Shown here: piece after piece, positions 7,523-14,395 of the stretch | Numbering within the stretch: the first letter of the stretch is position 1 | Layout: every line of letters starts with the position of its first letter | Assembly: GCA_019115345.1 (NCBI GenBank) | Contig: DXDV01000241.1 | Span: forward strand, 1 to 16,678 | Length of the DNA stretch: 16,678 bases | From: Candidatus Intestinimonas stercorigallinarum | GTDB lineage: Bacteria > Bacillota > Clostridia > Oscillospirales > Oscillospiraceae | Direction: 5' to 3' | The notes under the pieces: model-generated | What the model was told of the DNA's origin: nothing | Databases searched by the model: none | The model's input: only the letters and a program-made list of their open reading frames with translations | Program-made: the position numbers and the translations under genes

Positions 7523-8450
7523 TGGGGACGCCCTCCTTCCTCTTCTTCAGGTATTTGCGCTCGTACTTGCGGAAGCTGGGCAGGGCGGTCTGGGACTGGT
7601 CCAGATACTGGTGGAGGCCGTCGCTGAAAATGTTGAGGGCGACCACCACCACCACGATGACCAGACCGGGGATGAGGGAGAGCAGGGGGTTCATCAGCAG
7701 CACGGCCCGGCCCTCGTCCAGCATGGAGCCCCAGTCGGCCTGGGGGGGCTGGGTGCCCAGGCCCAGGAAGGAGAGGGAGGCCATGTCCAAAATGGCGTAG
7801 GCGATGTCCAGGGTGATCTGCACCAGGATGGTGGAGATACAGTTGGGGAGGATGTGGCGGTACATGATGCGCAGGTCGGAGTAGCCCAGGGAGTCGCAGG
7901 CGGCCACATAGACCTTGTTTTTCTCCACCAGGGTGAGGGAGCGGGTGAGCCGGGTGAGCATGGGCACGTAGACGATGCCCAGGGCCAGCACGGCGTTGAA
8001 GGTGTTCCGCCCCAGGCCGGCCACGAAGATGAAGGCCAGCAGCAGGGAGGGGAAGGAGAGGAGCACGTCGCAGCAGCGCATGATGGCGGTGTCCACAAAG
8101 CCGCCGTAGTAGCCCGAGGCCAGGCCCAGGGGGATGCCCACGATCATGGAGATGGCCACCACGCCGATGGCGCTGAGCAGGGCGGTGCGGCCGCCGAAGA
8201 GCACCCGGGAGAAGAGGTCCCGCCCGTTCTGGTCGCAGCCGAACCAGTGCTCGGCGGAGGGGGGCGCCAGGCGGTTGTAGAGGTCATTGACGTCGGGGTC
8301 GTAGGGGGCGATGACGGGGGCCAGAGCGCAGGCCGCCACGATGACCACCAAAACCACGAAGGCCACCGTGACGGCGGGGGTGAAGAGCCTGCCGTAGTGC
8401 TTCTTTTTGGACCGGTAGAGGGGTCCATGGCCGATAAACGCGGAAAACAT
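7506..8450 (-). CDS. Peptide ABC transporter permease, OppC/DppC type
   Basis: A 314-residue inner-membrane permease. It begins with a short cytoplasmic tail and a first hydrophobic segment at about residues 26-48, followed by the OppC_N-type stretch APYDPDVNDLYNRLAPPSAEHWFGCDQNGRDLFSR that is characteristic of the DppC/OppC branch. Several more membrane segments follow. The EAA loop that docks on the ATPase is visible as YVAACDSLGYSDLRIMYRHI followed by LPN. The C-terminus is strongly basic (KYERKYLKKRKEG). The start ATG at 8450 lies 17 bp after the OppB-type stop, with only a modest AGG-type ribosome site. It forms the channel together with the OppB-type subunit. Confidence 0.95.
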   Translation of the reverse strand: MFSAFIGHGPLYRSKKKHYGRLFTPAVTVAFVVLVVIVAACALAPVIAPYDPDVNDLYNRLAPPSAEHWFGCDQNGRDLFSRVLFGGRTALLSAIGVVAISMIVGIPLGLASGYYGGFVDTAIMRCCDVLLSFPSLLLAFIFVAGLGRNTFNAVLALGIVYVPMLTRLTRSLTLVEKNKVYVAACDSLGYSDLRIMYRHILPNCISTILVQITLDIAYAILDMASLSFLGLGTQPPQADWGSMLDEGRAVLLMNPLLSLIPGLVIVVVVVALNIFSDGLHQYLDQSQTALPSFRKYERKYLKKRKEGVPSGKPA

Positions 8451-8467
8451 ATCCTAACCTGTCCCCC

Positions 8468-9409
8468 TTATTTCATCCGGATCCTGGGATCGAGGACGGC
8501 GTACAGGATGTCCACGACCAGGTTGATGCACAGGAATACAAAGACCATCAGCAGGGTGACCCCCTGCACCACCGGGTAGTCGGCGGCCTTGATGCCGCTG
8601 ATGAGCAGATCCCCCAGGCCGCCCATGGCGAACACGCTCTCCACCAGCACCGCCCCCACCAGGGTGGCGCCGATCTGAATGGAGGCCACGGTGATGACGG
8701 GGATGAGGGCGTTTTTCAGGGCGTAGGTGATGATGACCCGGCGGCGGGGAAGGCCCTTGGCGGTGGCGGTGCGGATGTAGTCGGAGTTGAGCTGCTCGAT
8801 CATGGTGGTGCGGGTGATGCGGCTGGTGAGGGCCACCATGTTCAAGGCCAGGGCCACCGAGGGGAGCACCATGTGGTAGAGGCTGTCCCACAGGCCCTCG
8901 CCGGTCCCGAAGGGGGGGAAGAGCTGGAGGTAGTTGGCAAAGACCAGCATGAGGACGATGGCCGTCAAAAAGACCGGGGAGGCCACGAAGATCAGCGTGA
9001 GGATGGACAGCAGCTTGTCCACCCAGGTGTTCATCTTCACGGCGCTGATGACGCCCACCGGGATGGCGATGGCGATGGCCAGCACGCCGCTGAGGGCCAC
9101 CAGGCCCAGAGTGGTGCCGATCCGCTGCTGGATGAGGGAGCCCACCTCCTGGCGGTACTGGTAGCTCTCCCCCAGCGTGCCGTGGAAGATGCCGGAGATC
9201 CAGATGAAGTACTGCTCCACCGGGCTCTTGTCCAGGTGGAACTGGACGCGCAGCTCCTGCTTGGTCTCCTCGCTCACCGCCTTGCCGCCGGTCATGGAGG
9301 CGATGGGGTCCGAGGGCGTGATCCGGACCATGGCGAAGATCAACACCGAGACCACGACGAGGACCAGCGCCATTTGGACAATGCGTTTCAGGATAAACTT
9401 TCCCACCAA
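8468..9409 (-). CDS. Peptide ABC transporter permease, OppB/DppB type
   Basis: An approximately 313-residue permease. It starts with the typical FILKRIVQ and first membrane helix, then RITPSDPIASMTGG, and has the EAA loop DYIRTATAKGLPRRRVIITY followed by ALKNAL. The C-terminus DILYAVLDPRIRMK is standard for the DppB/OppB branch. The start is uncertain by one codon: TTG at 9409 or GTG at 9406. The GTG is better spaced (7 bases) from a weak GGGG site. This is the first structural gene of the operon, so a weak non-ATG start together with the terminator in the leader would keep basal expression low. Confidence 0.93.
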   Translation of the reverse strand: MVGKFILKRIVQMALVLVVVSVLIFAMVRITPSDPIASMTGGKAVSEETKQELRVQFHLDKSPVEQYFIWISGIFHGTLGESYQYRQEVGSLIQQRIGTTLGLVALSGVLAIAIAIPVGVISAVKMNTWVDKLLSILTLIFVASPVFLTAIVLMLVFANYLQLFPPFGTGEGLWDSLYHMVLPSVALALNMVALTSRITRTTMIEQLNSDYIRTATAKGLPRRRVIITYALKNALIPVITVASIQIGATLVGAVLVESVFAMGGLGDLLISGIKAADYPVVQGVTLLMVFVFLCINLVVDILYAVLDPRIRMK

Positions 9410-9502
9410 AACACCCCATTTTTCAGCAGCGCGCGCCGCGCCGCAAAGGCGCCGCGGGCCGCGTCAGACGGTAAGAGCCGCGCTGCCGTGCGTTTTAGAT
9501 AT

Positions 9503-9564
9503 AAAAAAGGCGGCAGGACGCGTGAAACGCCTCTCTGCCCCCACTTTTCACCGGCGCCCTGCCG
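9503..9564 (-). terminator. Intrinsic terminator in the opp operon leader (candidate attenuator)
   Basis: On the minus strand an 11-bp stem (9554-9564 with 9511-9521, one G-U pair) continues after a 2-base bulge into six more pairs (GTGAAA with TTTCAC) and an 18-base loop. It is followed by CC and six Ts (9503-9508). It lies about 60 bases after the predicted start of transcription and about 95 bases before the first gene. CACGGCAG occurs both at the 5' arm (9559-9566) and again after the T run (9483-9490), so the 3' arm CTGCCG could pair with either copy. It could also simply end a short RNA of about 120 bases. Confidence 0.8.
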
Positions 9565-9629
9565 TGTAGCTATCAAATTATGGTGCATGCAATGAAAAAA
9601 TACGTTCTTTTCCTCAAATATCATGAAAA

Positions 9630-9658
9630 ATCATACAACATATTACAGTTCCTGTCAA
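9630..9658 (-). promoter_or_regulatory. Near-consensus housekeeping promoter of the opp operon
   Basis: On the minus strand, TTGACA (9653-9658) is followed by a 17-base spacer and TATGAT (9630-9635), in an AT-rich island within otherwise GC-rich DNA. Transcription would begin near 9623, giving a leader of roughly 210 bases before the OppB-type gene. The strength of this promoter makes control by the downstream leader terminator plausible. Confidence 0.85.
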
Positions 9659-9760
9659 GGTTTAAGATAGACAAAAAAACAAAAACAGACAAAAGGAAGG
9701 CGGCCGGGAAGGGTTGGACGTATGGTCCGCCGGAAAGGCATGGCGGGAGGAACGGCCGTT

Positions 9761-9987
9761 CTCAGGCTGTCGAAAAAGTCCCCCAAGGGACTTTTTCGAC
9801 AGCCTGCATCCCGTTCCTTTCCCGCCCTAAAGAGGGCGGAAAAGTTCTCGCTTTGCTCGCCGCAGCCCTTGCCCCGCAAGGGCTGCGGGGGATGTCATCC
9901 CATTCGAGGCGGACTGCCGCCCCCTCGAGCTCCCCTGCGCCTCTGCGGCGCGTCTGCCATCTCGCGGAGGGTTTTCGACAAGCTGAG
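9761..9987. repeat. Hairpin-rich intergenic element with imperfect terminal inverted repeats
   Basis: The ends match as an imperfect inverted repeat: CTCAGGCTGTCGAAAA (9761-9776) against CTCAGCTTGTCGAAAA read from the other strand (9972-9987), 14 of 16 identical. The left end itself is a perfect 20-bp stem (9763-9782 with 9787-9806) and a 4-base loop. Inside are a 6-bp stem (9822-9827 with 9834-9839) and a perfect 13-bp stem with a CCC loop (9860-9872 with 9876-9888). No transposase is present. It resembles a small non-autonomous (MITE- or REP-like) element. Its copy number elsewhere in the genome cannot be seen here. Confidence 0.6.
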
Positions 9988-10027
9988 AGCGCCCGTGAGG
10001 AGCCTTGCGTCTCCTCACGGACGCTCT
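9986..10027 (-). terminator. Hairpin downstream of the ABC half-transporter gene
   Basis: A stem of 17 positions (9986-10002 with 10011-10027, one mismatch) and an 8-base loop starts 9 bases after the stop of the minus-strand ABC gene. No clear T run follows on the minus strand, so it may act as a weak or factor-dependent terminator, or as a 3'-end protector. Its left side overlaps the end of the repeat-like element by two bases. Confidence 0.5.
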
Positions 10028-10035
10028 TTCGGTCG

Positions 10036-11781
10036 TCACACCAGGGTCCAGTCCTGGCTCTCCCGCTGGAGCTCCACCATGCGGCGGTAGAGGCCGCCCT
10101 GGGCCAGCAGCTCCGCCGGTTTCCCCTGCTGGGCCACCCGGCCCTTTTCCAGCACCACGATGTGGTCGGCCCCCGCCACGGTGCGCATCCGGTGGGCGAT
10201 GACCAGCACCGTCTTTCCCCGGAGCAGGCGGGACAGGGCGGCCTGGACGGCGCTCTCGTTTTCCACGTCCAGGCTGGCGGTGGCCTCGTCCAGCAGCACC
10301 ACCGGGGCGTCCTTCAGCAGGGCCCGGGCGATGGAGAGGCGCTGCCGCTCCCCGCCGGATAGGGTGGAGCCGTTCTCCCCGATGACCGTCTGGTAGCCCT
10401 GGGGCAGCCTTTGGATGAACTCGTCGCACCGGGCGGCCTTGGCCGCCGCCAGCACCTCCTCATCGGTGGCCCCCCGCTTGCCCAGGCGGATGTTCTCCAT
10501 CACCGTGTCCCGGAAGAGGACCACATCCTGGAACACCATGGAGTAGTGCCCCAGCAGGGTCTCCGGGTCCACGGCGGACACGTCCGTCCCGCCCAGGGTC
10601 ACCCTGCCGCCGCTCACGTCCCAGAACCGGGCGGCCAGCTTGCAGGCGGTGGACTTGCCCCCGCCGGAGGGGCCGATGAGGGCGGTGACCTCCCCCTGTT
10701 TGGCGGTGAAGCTCACGTCCTCCAGCACGCCCGCCCCCTCCCGGTAGGCGAAGGATACGTGGTCGAAGGCGATGTCGTAGTTCCGGGGCTGGAAGTCCTC
10801 CGTCCCCTCCTGGACCGGCTGCTCCAGGATGGCGCGCATCCGCTCGATCTGGAGCTTGGCGCTGAAGGTGGCGGCGATGTTCTGGAGCACCACCCCCAGG
10901 GGATCGTAGAGCCGGGCGGCGGCGAAGAGGAAGCCCAGGAAATAGAGGAAAGAGAGCTCCCCCGCCAGGAGCAGCCCCCCGCCGGTGAGCACCGTGGTGG
11001 CAAGGCCCAGCCGCAGGAAGGCCTGGGCGGAGCAGACAAAGACCCCGGTGGCCAGCTCCGAGCGGATGGAGCCCCCCTCCATCTTCCCAAGCTTTTCCTC
11101 CAGCTCCGCCAGATAGGCCTCCTGACGGCTGCACGCCTTGATGTCCCGAATGGTCTCCAGGCCCTCCTGGATGCAGTCGGCCACCGCCCGCTTGTTCAGG
11201 ATGTTCTTCGTGCCGAAGGCGTCCTGGATCTTTTTGGAGCCCGCCGTCAGCGCCGCCGCCACCGGCACCACCCACAGCACCGCCAGGGCCATCCGCCAGT
11301 CGAAGCGGAACATGCACGCCCCGATGACGGCGGTGGACAGGATGGAGGCGAACAGCTGGGGCACATAGTGGGAAAACATCTGGTCCAGGGAGGAGCAGTC
11401 GGCGATCATGGCGGCGGTCAGGTCGCTGAGGTCCCGGCTGCCGAAAAAGCTCAGGGGCAGCTTCCGCAGGGTCTCCGCCAGGCTCACCCGGCGGCTGGCG
11501 CTCTCCTGATAGGTGGCCAGGTACAGGGCGGCGTACTGGAAATAGTGGAGGACGAACAGCAGGGCCAGCACCGCCAGTCCCCATCCCGTACAGAGCCAAA
11601 ACCGCTCCATGGGGCTGCCGCCCCCCTCCAGCGCGGCCAGCAGCTGCCCGATGGTGAACATCACCGCGCCCACCGGGAGCATCAGGCTCAGGTTGCACAC
11701 AAAGCACCAGAGGACCGCCTTCACCAGGTCCTCCGCCCCCTTCTCGCTCAGGGCGAAGAGGTGCTGCAATTTCTTCGTCAT
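10036..11781 (-). CDS. ABC half-transporter, YbtQ/IrtB-like (siderophore import type)
   Basis: A 581-residue protein with an N-terminal six-helix exporter-fold membrane domain (about 20-300) and a C-terminal ATPase. It has Walker A GPSGGGKST (370-378), Q418, signature LSGGE (474-478), Walker B VVLLDE (494-499) and H530. The membrane domain contains LPLSFFGSRDLSDLTAAMI (108-126) and SSLDQMFSHYVPQLF, which are typical of the YbtQ/IrtB branch. These proteins have exporter architecture but import ferric siderophores as heterodimers. Start ATG 11781 overlaps the upstream stop by four bases (ATGA) and has a GGAGG-type site; a longer start 18 codons upstream lacks one. It is the second subunit of the heterodimer. 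A drug or peptide exporter remains the alternative. Confidence 0.85.
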   Translation of the reverse strand: MTKKLQHLFALSEKGAEDLVKAVLWCFVCNLSLMLPVGAVMFTIGQLLAALEGGGSPMERFWLCTGWGLAVLALLFVLHYFQYAALYLATYQESASRRVSLAETLRKLPLSFFGSRDLSDLTAAMIADCSSLDQMFSHYVPQLFASILSTAVIGACMFRFDWRMALAVLWVVPVAAALTAGSKKIQDAFGTKNILNKRAVADCIQEGLETIRDIKACSRQEAYLAELEEKLGKMEGGSIRSELATGVFVCSAQAFLRLGLATTVLTGGGLLLAGELSFLYFLGFLFAAARLYDPLGVVLQNIAATFSAKLQIERMRAILEQPVQEGTEDFQPRNYDIAFDHVSFAYREGAGVLEDVSFTAKQGEVTALIGPSGGGKSTACKLAARFWDVSGGRVTLGGTDVSAVDPETLLGHYSMVFQDVVLFRDTVMENIRLGKRGATDEEVLAAAKAARCDEFIQRLPQGYQTVIGENGSTLSGGERQRLSIARALLKDAPVVLLDEATASLDVENESAVQAALSRLLRGKTVLVIAHRMRTVAGADHIVVLEKGRVAQQGKPAELLAQGGLYRRMVELQRESQDWTLV

Positions 11782-13562
11782 ACCCCTTCCTCCCTTCCCA
11801 CCTTCCACTGGGCGCTGCGCTGGTAGTCGGCCCACATGGCGGCGTAGAGGCCGCCCCGCTCCAGCAGCGCGGCGTGGGCGCCCTGCTCCACGACCCGTCC
11901 GTCAGAGAGCACCAGGATGCTGTCCGCGTTCCGGACGGTGGAGAGCCGGTGGGCGATCATCAGCACCGTCTTGCCCCGGGTCAGCGCCTCGAAGGCCCGC
12001 TGGATCTGCAATTCATTTTCGGGGTCTGCGAAGGCGGTGGCCTCGTCCAGCACCACGATGGGCGCGTCCTTCAAAATGGCCCGGGCCAGGGCGATGCGCT
12101 GGGCCTCGCCGCCGGAGAGGTAGACCCCCTTGGCCCCCACCACCGTGTCCAGGCCGTCGGGCAGCTTTTCTAAAATATTATCGCACTGGGCGGCGTGGGC
12201 GGCGGCCAGGACCTGCTCCCTTGTGGCGCCGGGCCGGGCAGAGCGGATGTTCTCCAGCAGGCTCTGCTTGAAGAGCCGGGTGTCCTGGAACACGAAAGCC
12301 ACCTGATCCATCAGGGCCTTTTCGTCCAGCGCCCGCACGTCGGTCCCACCCACCAGGACCTTGCCGGAGTCCACGTCCCAGAACCGGGGGATCAGACTGG
12401 CGGCGGTGGTCTTGCCCCCGCCGGAGGGCCCCACCAGGGCCGCCACCTGTCCCGGCCGGACGGAAAAGCTCACGTCCTCCAGGGCGGGGCGGTCCCCGCC
12501 GGGGTAGGTGAAGGTCACGTGGTCAAAGTCCACCGCCGCGCTCTGGGGCCGCCGCCCCGCCTGGGGCTGCTCCATGGGCCGCCGGCCCATGATCTCATCC
12601 AGGCGGCCCATGGCCTCGCTGGCCTCCATCACAGCCTCGCTCATGTACATGATCCGGTTGATCATGGCCCCGCAGGCCGGGGCGAAGAGGGCGTAGAAGA
12701 TGAAGTTCACCAGCACCGCGCGCGCGTCCCCCGCCGAGGCCAGCAGCAGTCCCGCCGGGATCAGCAGGGCGAAGGTGCCGTTGATGGCCGTGAGGAAGCA
12801 GGTCTGCCCCACCCGGCAGCTCATGGCGTACTGGCTGGCCAGAGCGCTGTAATCCTGGATGGCGGCGTAAAAGGCCTTGAAGGAGTAGACCGTCTGCTGG
12901 AACATCTTCACCACCGGGATGCCCCGCACGTATTCCACCGCCTCGCCGCTCATCCGCTCGATCTCCCGCTGGTAGCGGTGGAAGAAGCCGGCGTTCTTGC
13001 CCCCCATCATCATGCACATGCTCAAAAGGGCCAGCACCATGGTCAGGAGGCAGAGCAGGCCCATCCGCCAGTCGAAGAGAAAGAGCATCACGATGGCGGC
13101 GATGGGGGTCACCACCGTGCCCGCCAGGTCGGGCAGCTTGTGGGCCAGCAGGTCCTCGGTGAGTCCGGCGTTGTCGTCGATGAGCTTGCGCAGGCGGCCC
13201 GACTGATTGCCGGTGAAAAAGCCCAGGGGCAGGGTGAGCACATGGGCCATGGCCGCCTTCCGGATGTTCCGGGCGGTGCGGAAGGCGGCCAGGTGGGTAC
13301 ACATCAGGGCGGCGAAGTAGAGGGCGATGCTGCCCACGGCGAACCACACCGCCGTCCAGCCCCACCGCTCCAGCCCGGTGACGCCGGACAGATCGGGCCA
13401 GGCGGCCAGGGCCGTCCGGGCCGCCAGCCAGACGCACACATAGGGGACGAGCCCCAGCACCGCCGACAGGGCGGAGAGCAGGCAGCCCAGCGCCGTCAGC
13501 CGCCGGTGTCCCCCGGCGCAGCCCAGGATGCGCCCCAGGCTGCTTTGCTTGTTTTCCTTCAA
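11778..13562 (-). CDS. ABC half-transporter, YbtP/IrtA-like (siderophore import type)
   Basis: A 594-residue exporter-fold ABC protein. The membrane domain (about 20-310) carries LPLGFFTGNQSGRLRKLIDD (111-130) and NAGLTEDLLAHKLPDL, a pattern typical of the YbtP/IrtA branch. The ATPase has Walker A GPSGGGKTT (378-386), Q426, signature LSGGE (482-486), Walker B IVVLDE (502-507) followed by ATAFADPENE, and H538. The start is a TTG at 13560-13562, seven bases after a perfect AGGAGG; no ATG is better placed. It is coupled to the following half-transporter by a 4-base overlap. Its neighbours (TetR regulator and YclNOPQ-like importer) support an iron-siderophore role, though export of a small molecule is not excluded. 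Confidence 0.85.
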   Translation of the reverse strand: MKENKQSSLGRILGCAGGHRRLTALGCLLSALSAVLGLVPYVCVWLAARTALAAWPDLSGVTGLERWGWTAVWFAVGSIALYFAALMCTHLAAFRTARNIRKAAMAHVLTLPLGFFTGNQSGRLRKLIDDNAGLTEDLLAHKLPDLAGTVVTPIAAIVMLFLFDWRMGLLCLLTMVLALLSMCMMMGGKNAGFFHRYQREIERMSGEAVEYVRGIPVVKMFQQTVYSFKAFYAAIQDYSALASQYAMSCRVGQTCFLTAINGTFALLIPAGLLLASAGDARAVLVNFIFYALFAPACGAMINRIMYMSEAVMEASEAMGRLDEIMGRRPMEQPQAGRRPQSAAVDFDHVTFTYPGGDRPALEDVSFSVRPGQVAALVGPSGGGKTTAASLIPRFWDVDSGKVLVGGTDVRALDEKALMDQVAFVFQDTRLFKQSLLENIRSARPGATREQVLAAAHAAQCDNILEKLPDGLDTVVGAKGVYLSGGEAQRIALARAILKDAPIVVLDEATAFADPENELQIQRAFEALTRGKTVLMIAHRLSTVRNADSILVLSDGRVVEQGAHAALLERGGLYAAMWADYQRSAQWKVGREEGV

Positions 13563-13580
13563 TGGTATCCCTCCTCAAAG

Positions 13581-13596
13581 GTTAGCTTAAGCTAAC
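13581..13596. promoter_or_regulatory. Perfect 16-bp palindrome, candidate operator of the ABC pair
   Basis: GTTAGCTTAAGCTAAC is its own reverse complement and lies 19 bp upstream of the TTG start. A possible minus-strand -10 (TATAAG, 13596-13601) abuts it, but the matching -35 position (GACTGA) is poor. The GTTAG and CTAAC half-sites recall DtxR/IdeR-type iron boxes, although the usual spacing differs. It is unlike the operator at the tetR promoter, so it may bind another regulator. Confidence 0.6.
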
Positions 13597-13604
13597 TTAT
13601 ATCC

Positions 13605-13628
13605 AAAAAAGACGGGGGTCAGTCCCCC
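13605..13628 (-). terminator. Short intrinsic terminator overlapping the tetR stop codon
   Basis: On the minus strand a GGGGG/CCCCC stem (13624-13628 with 13614-13618) closes a 5-base loop that contains the TGA stop codon of the TetR gene. It is followed by GTC and six Ts (13605-13610). The stem is short but all G-C. It would separate the regulator transcript from the ABC pair, which would then need its own promoter. Confidence 0.6.
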
Positions 13629-14236
13629 ATCCATTTCAGCCATCCGGCGGTATAGAAGTCCCGCAGCTGCTCCACATAGCGCCGGGCCATCTCCAGAGAT
13701 ATGTCGTGGATGACCACCTCGAAGATCCCGTTGAACATGCCGCTGGCGACGATGTGGCAGAGCTGCCGGTCCAACTGGGGCACCTGGCGTCCCAGGCGGC
13801 GGAGGACCTCTATGTACGCCAGGGTGGCGTCCACCTCCACCTCCACCATGTTGTGGACAAAGTGCTCATAGGAGGTCCCCTCCGCCCGGCAGATGAGCAG
13901 CTTCACCGGCGAGCGGTGGGTGCAGATGTACTCCACCATCCAGTTGAGGTACTCGTTGGACGCCTCCCCCATGTGGGTGGGCTGCTCGGCCTCGGGCAGC
14001 TGGGCAAAGGCGGCCTGGGACTCCATGAAGGGCCCCATCAGGGCGGCGGCGTGGGGCTCCACGATGGAGGCGAAGAGGGCCTCCTTGCTGGAAAAATAGC
14101 CGTAAAAGGCCCCGGTGGTCACCCCGGCGTTTTTCACGATCTGCCGCAGGGAGGCCCCCAGAAAGCCCTTCTCCAAAAATTCCTCCATAGCGGCCCGCTG
14201 GATCTTCTCCAGAGTGGCGGTGGACTTCTCCTCCAT
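13619..14236 (-). CDS. TetR/AcrR-family transcriptional regulator
   Basis: A 205-residue regulator with an N-terminal TetR helix-turn-helix (about residues 8-55; ASLRQIVKNAGVTTGAFYGY, then FSSKEALF) and a C-terminal helical ligand-binding and dimer domain that I cannot assign to a ligand. ATG 14236 is chosen because GGAGG lies five bases upstream. An in-frame ATG four codons earlier (14248) has no ribosome site and falls inside the operator. The gene has its own promoter and an inverted repeat over the -10 region, which suggests self-repression. It lies between two iron-transport-type gene sets, so it probably controls one or both of them. The effector could be a siderophore or another exported or imported compound; this is inferred from position only. 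Confidence 0.9.
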   Translation of the reverse strand: MEEKSTATLEKIQRAAMEEFLEKGFLGASLRQIVKNAGVTTGAFYGYFSSKEALFASIVEPHAAALMGPFMESQAAFAQLPEAEQPTHMGEASNEYLNWMVEYICTHRSPVKLLICRAEGTSYEHFVHNMVEVEVDATLAYIEVLRRLGRQVPQLDRQLCHIVASGMFNGIFEVVIHDISLEMARRYVEQLRDFYTAGWLKWMGD

Positions 14237-14247
14237 ATCGGCCTCCA

Positions 14248-14275
14248 TATAACAGTGTGATATAACGCTGTTATA
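14248..14275. promoter_or_regulatory. Inverted-repeat operator at the tetR promoter
   Basis: TATAACAG (14248-14255) and CTGTTATA (14268-14275) form an 8-bp inverted repeat with a 12-base centre. A third half-site TATAAC (14261-14266) makes a tighter 15-bp palindrome with GTTATA (14270-14275) around GCT. The site overlaps the -10 hexamer and the expected transcription start of the tetR gene, the usual place for autorepression. Confidence 0.75.
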
Positions 14276-14301
14276 ATAAGCCCCCTCGACCGATCTGTCA
14301 A
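14273..14301 (-). promoter_or_regulatory. Near-consensus promoter of the TetR-family gene
   Basis: On the minus strand, TTGACA (14296-14301) is followed by a 17-base spacer and TATTAT (14273-14278). The expected start is near 14266, about 30 bases before the chosen ATG. The -10 hexamer overlaps the operator half-site at 14268-14275. Confidence 0.85.
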
Positions 14302-14323
14302 GGGGGTAAAGCAGGGTTTGTGG

Positions 14324-14369
14324 AAAAAAGTCCCGGCGGGCGGCAAGTGTGGGCTTGCCGCCCGCCGGG
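14324..14369 (-). terminator. Intrinsic terminator of the siderophore-importer operon
   Basis: A perfect 16-bp G/C-rich stem (14354-14369 with 14332-14347) has a 6-base loop. On the minus strand it is followed by AC and six Ts (14324-14329). It lies 26 bp after the stop of the binding-protein gene and just upstream of the tetR promoter, separating the two transcription units. Confidence 0.92.
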
Positions 14370-14395
14370 GAGAGGGGATACGGGGGAGCGCCGGT

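Larger units (their letters stand above)
9410..10035. other. Gene-free regulatory and repeat region
   Basis: This is the only long stretch without a convincing gene. From low to high coordinates it holds a GC-rich leader next to the oppB-like start, a leader terminator (9503-9564), an AT-rich segment with a near-consensus minus-strand promoter (about 9580-9700), a hairpin-rich repeat-like element (9761-9987), and a hairpin after the ABC half-transporter gene (9986-10027). Short open frames here have no ribosome site and pass through the hairpins, so I do not call them genes. Confidence 0.8.

Noticed and set aside
9388..9624. A 78-codon minus-strand frame whose ATG falls at the predicted transcription start of the opp leader
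   Set aside because: It has no ribosome site, reads straight through the leader terminator and runs into the OppB-type gene. A leaderless leader peptide is possible but unsupported.
9655..9879. A 74-codon minus-strand frame in the hairpin-rich region
   Set aside because: It has no ribosome site, crosses the promoter and the palindromic repeat, and resembles no known protein.
14236..14248. The upstream in-frame ATG (14248) as the start of the TetR-family gene
   Set aside because: It has no ribosome site and lies in the operator, while the ATG at 14236 has GGAGG at correct spacing.
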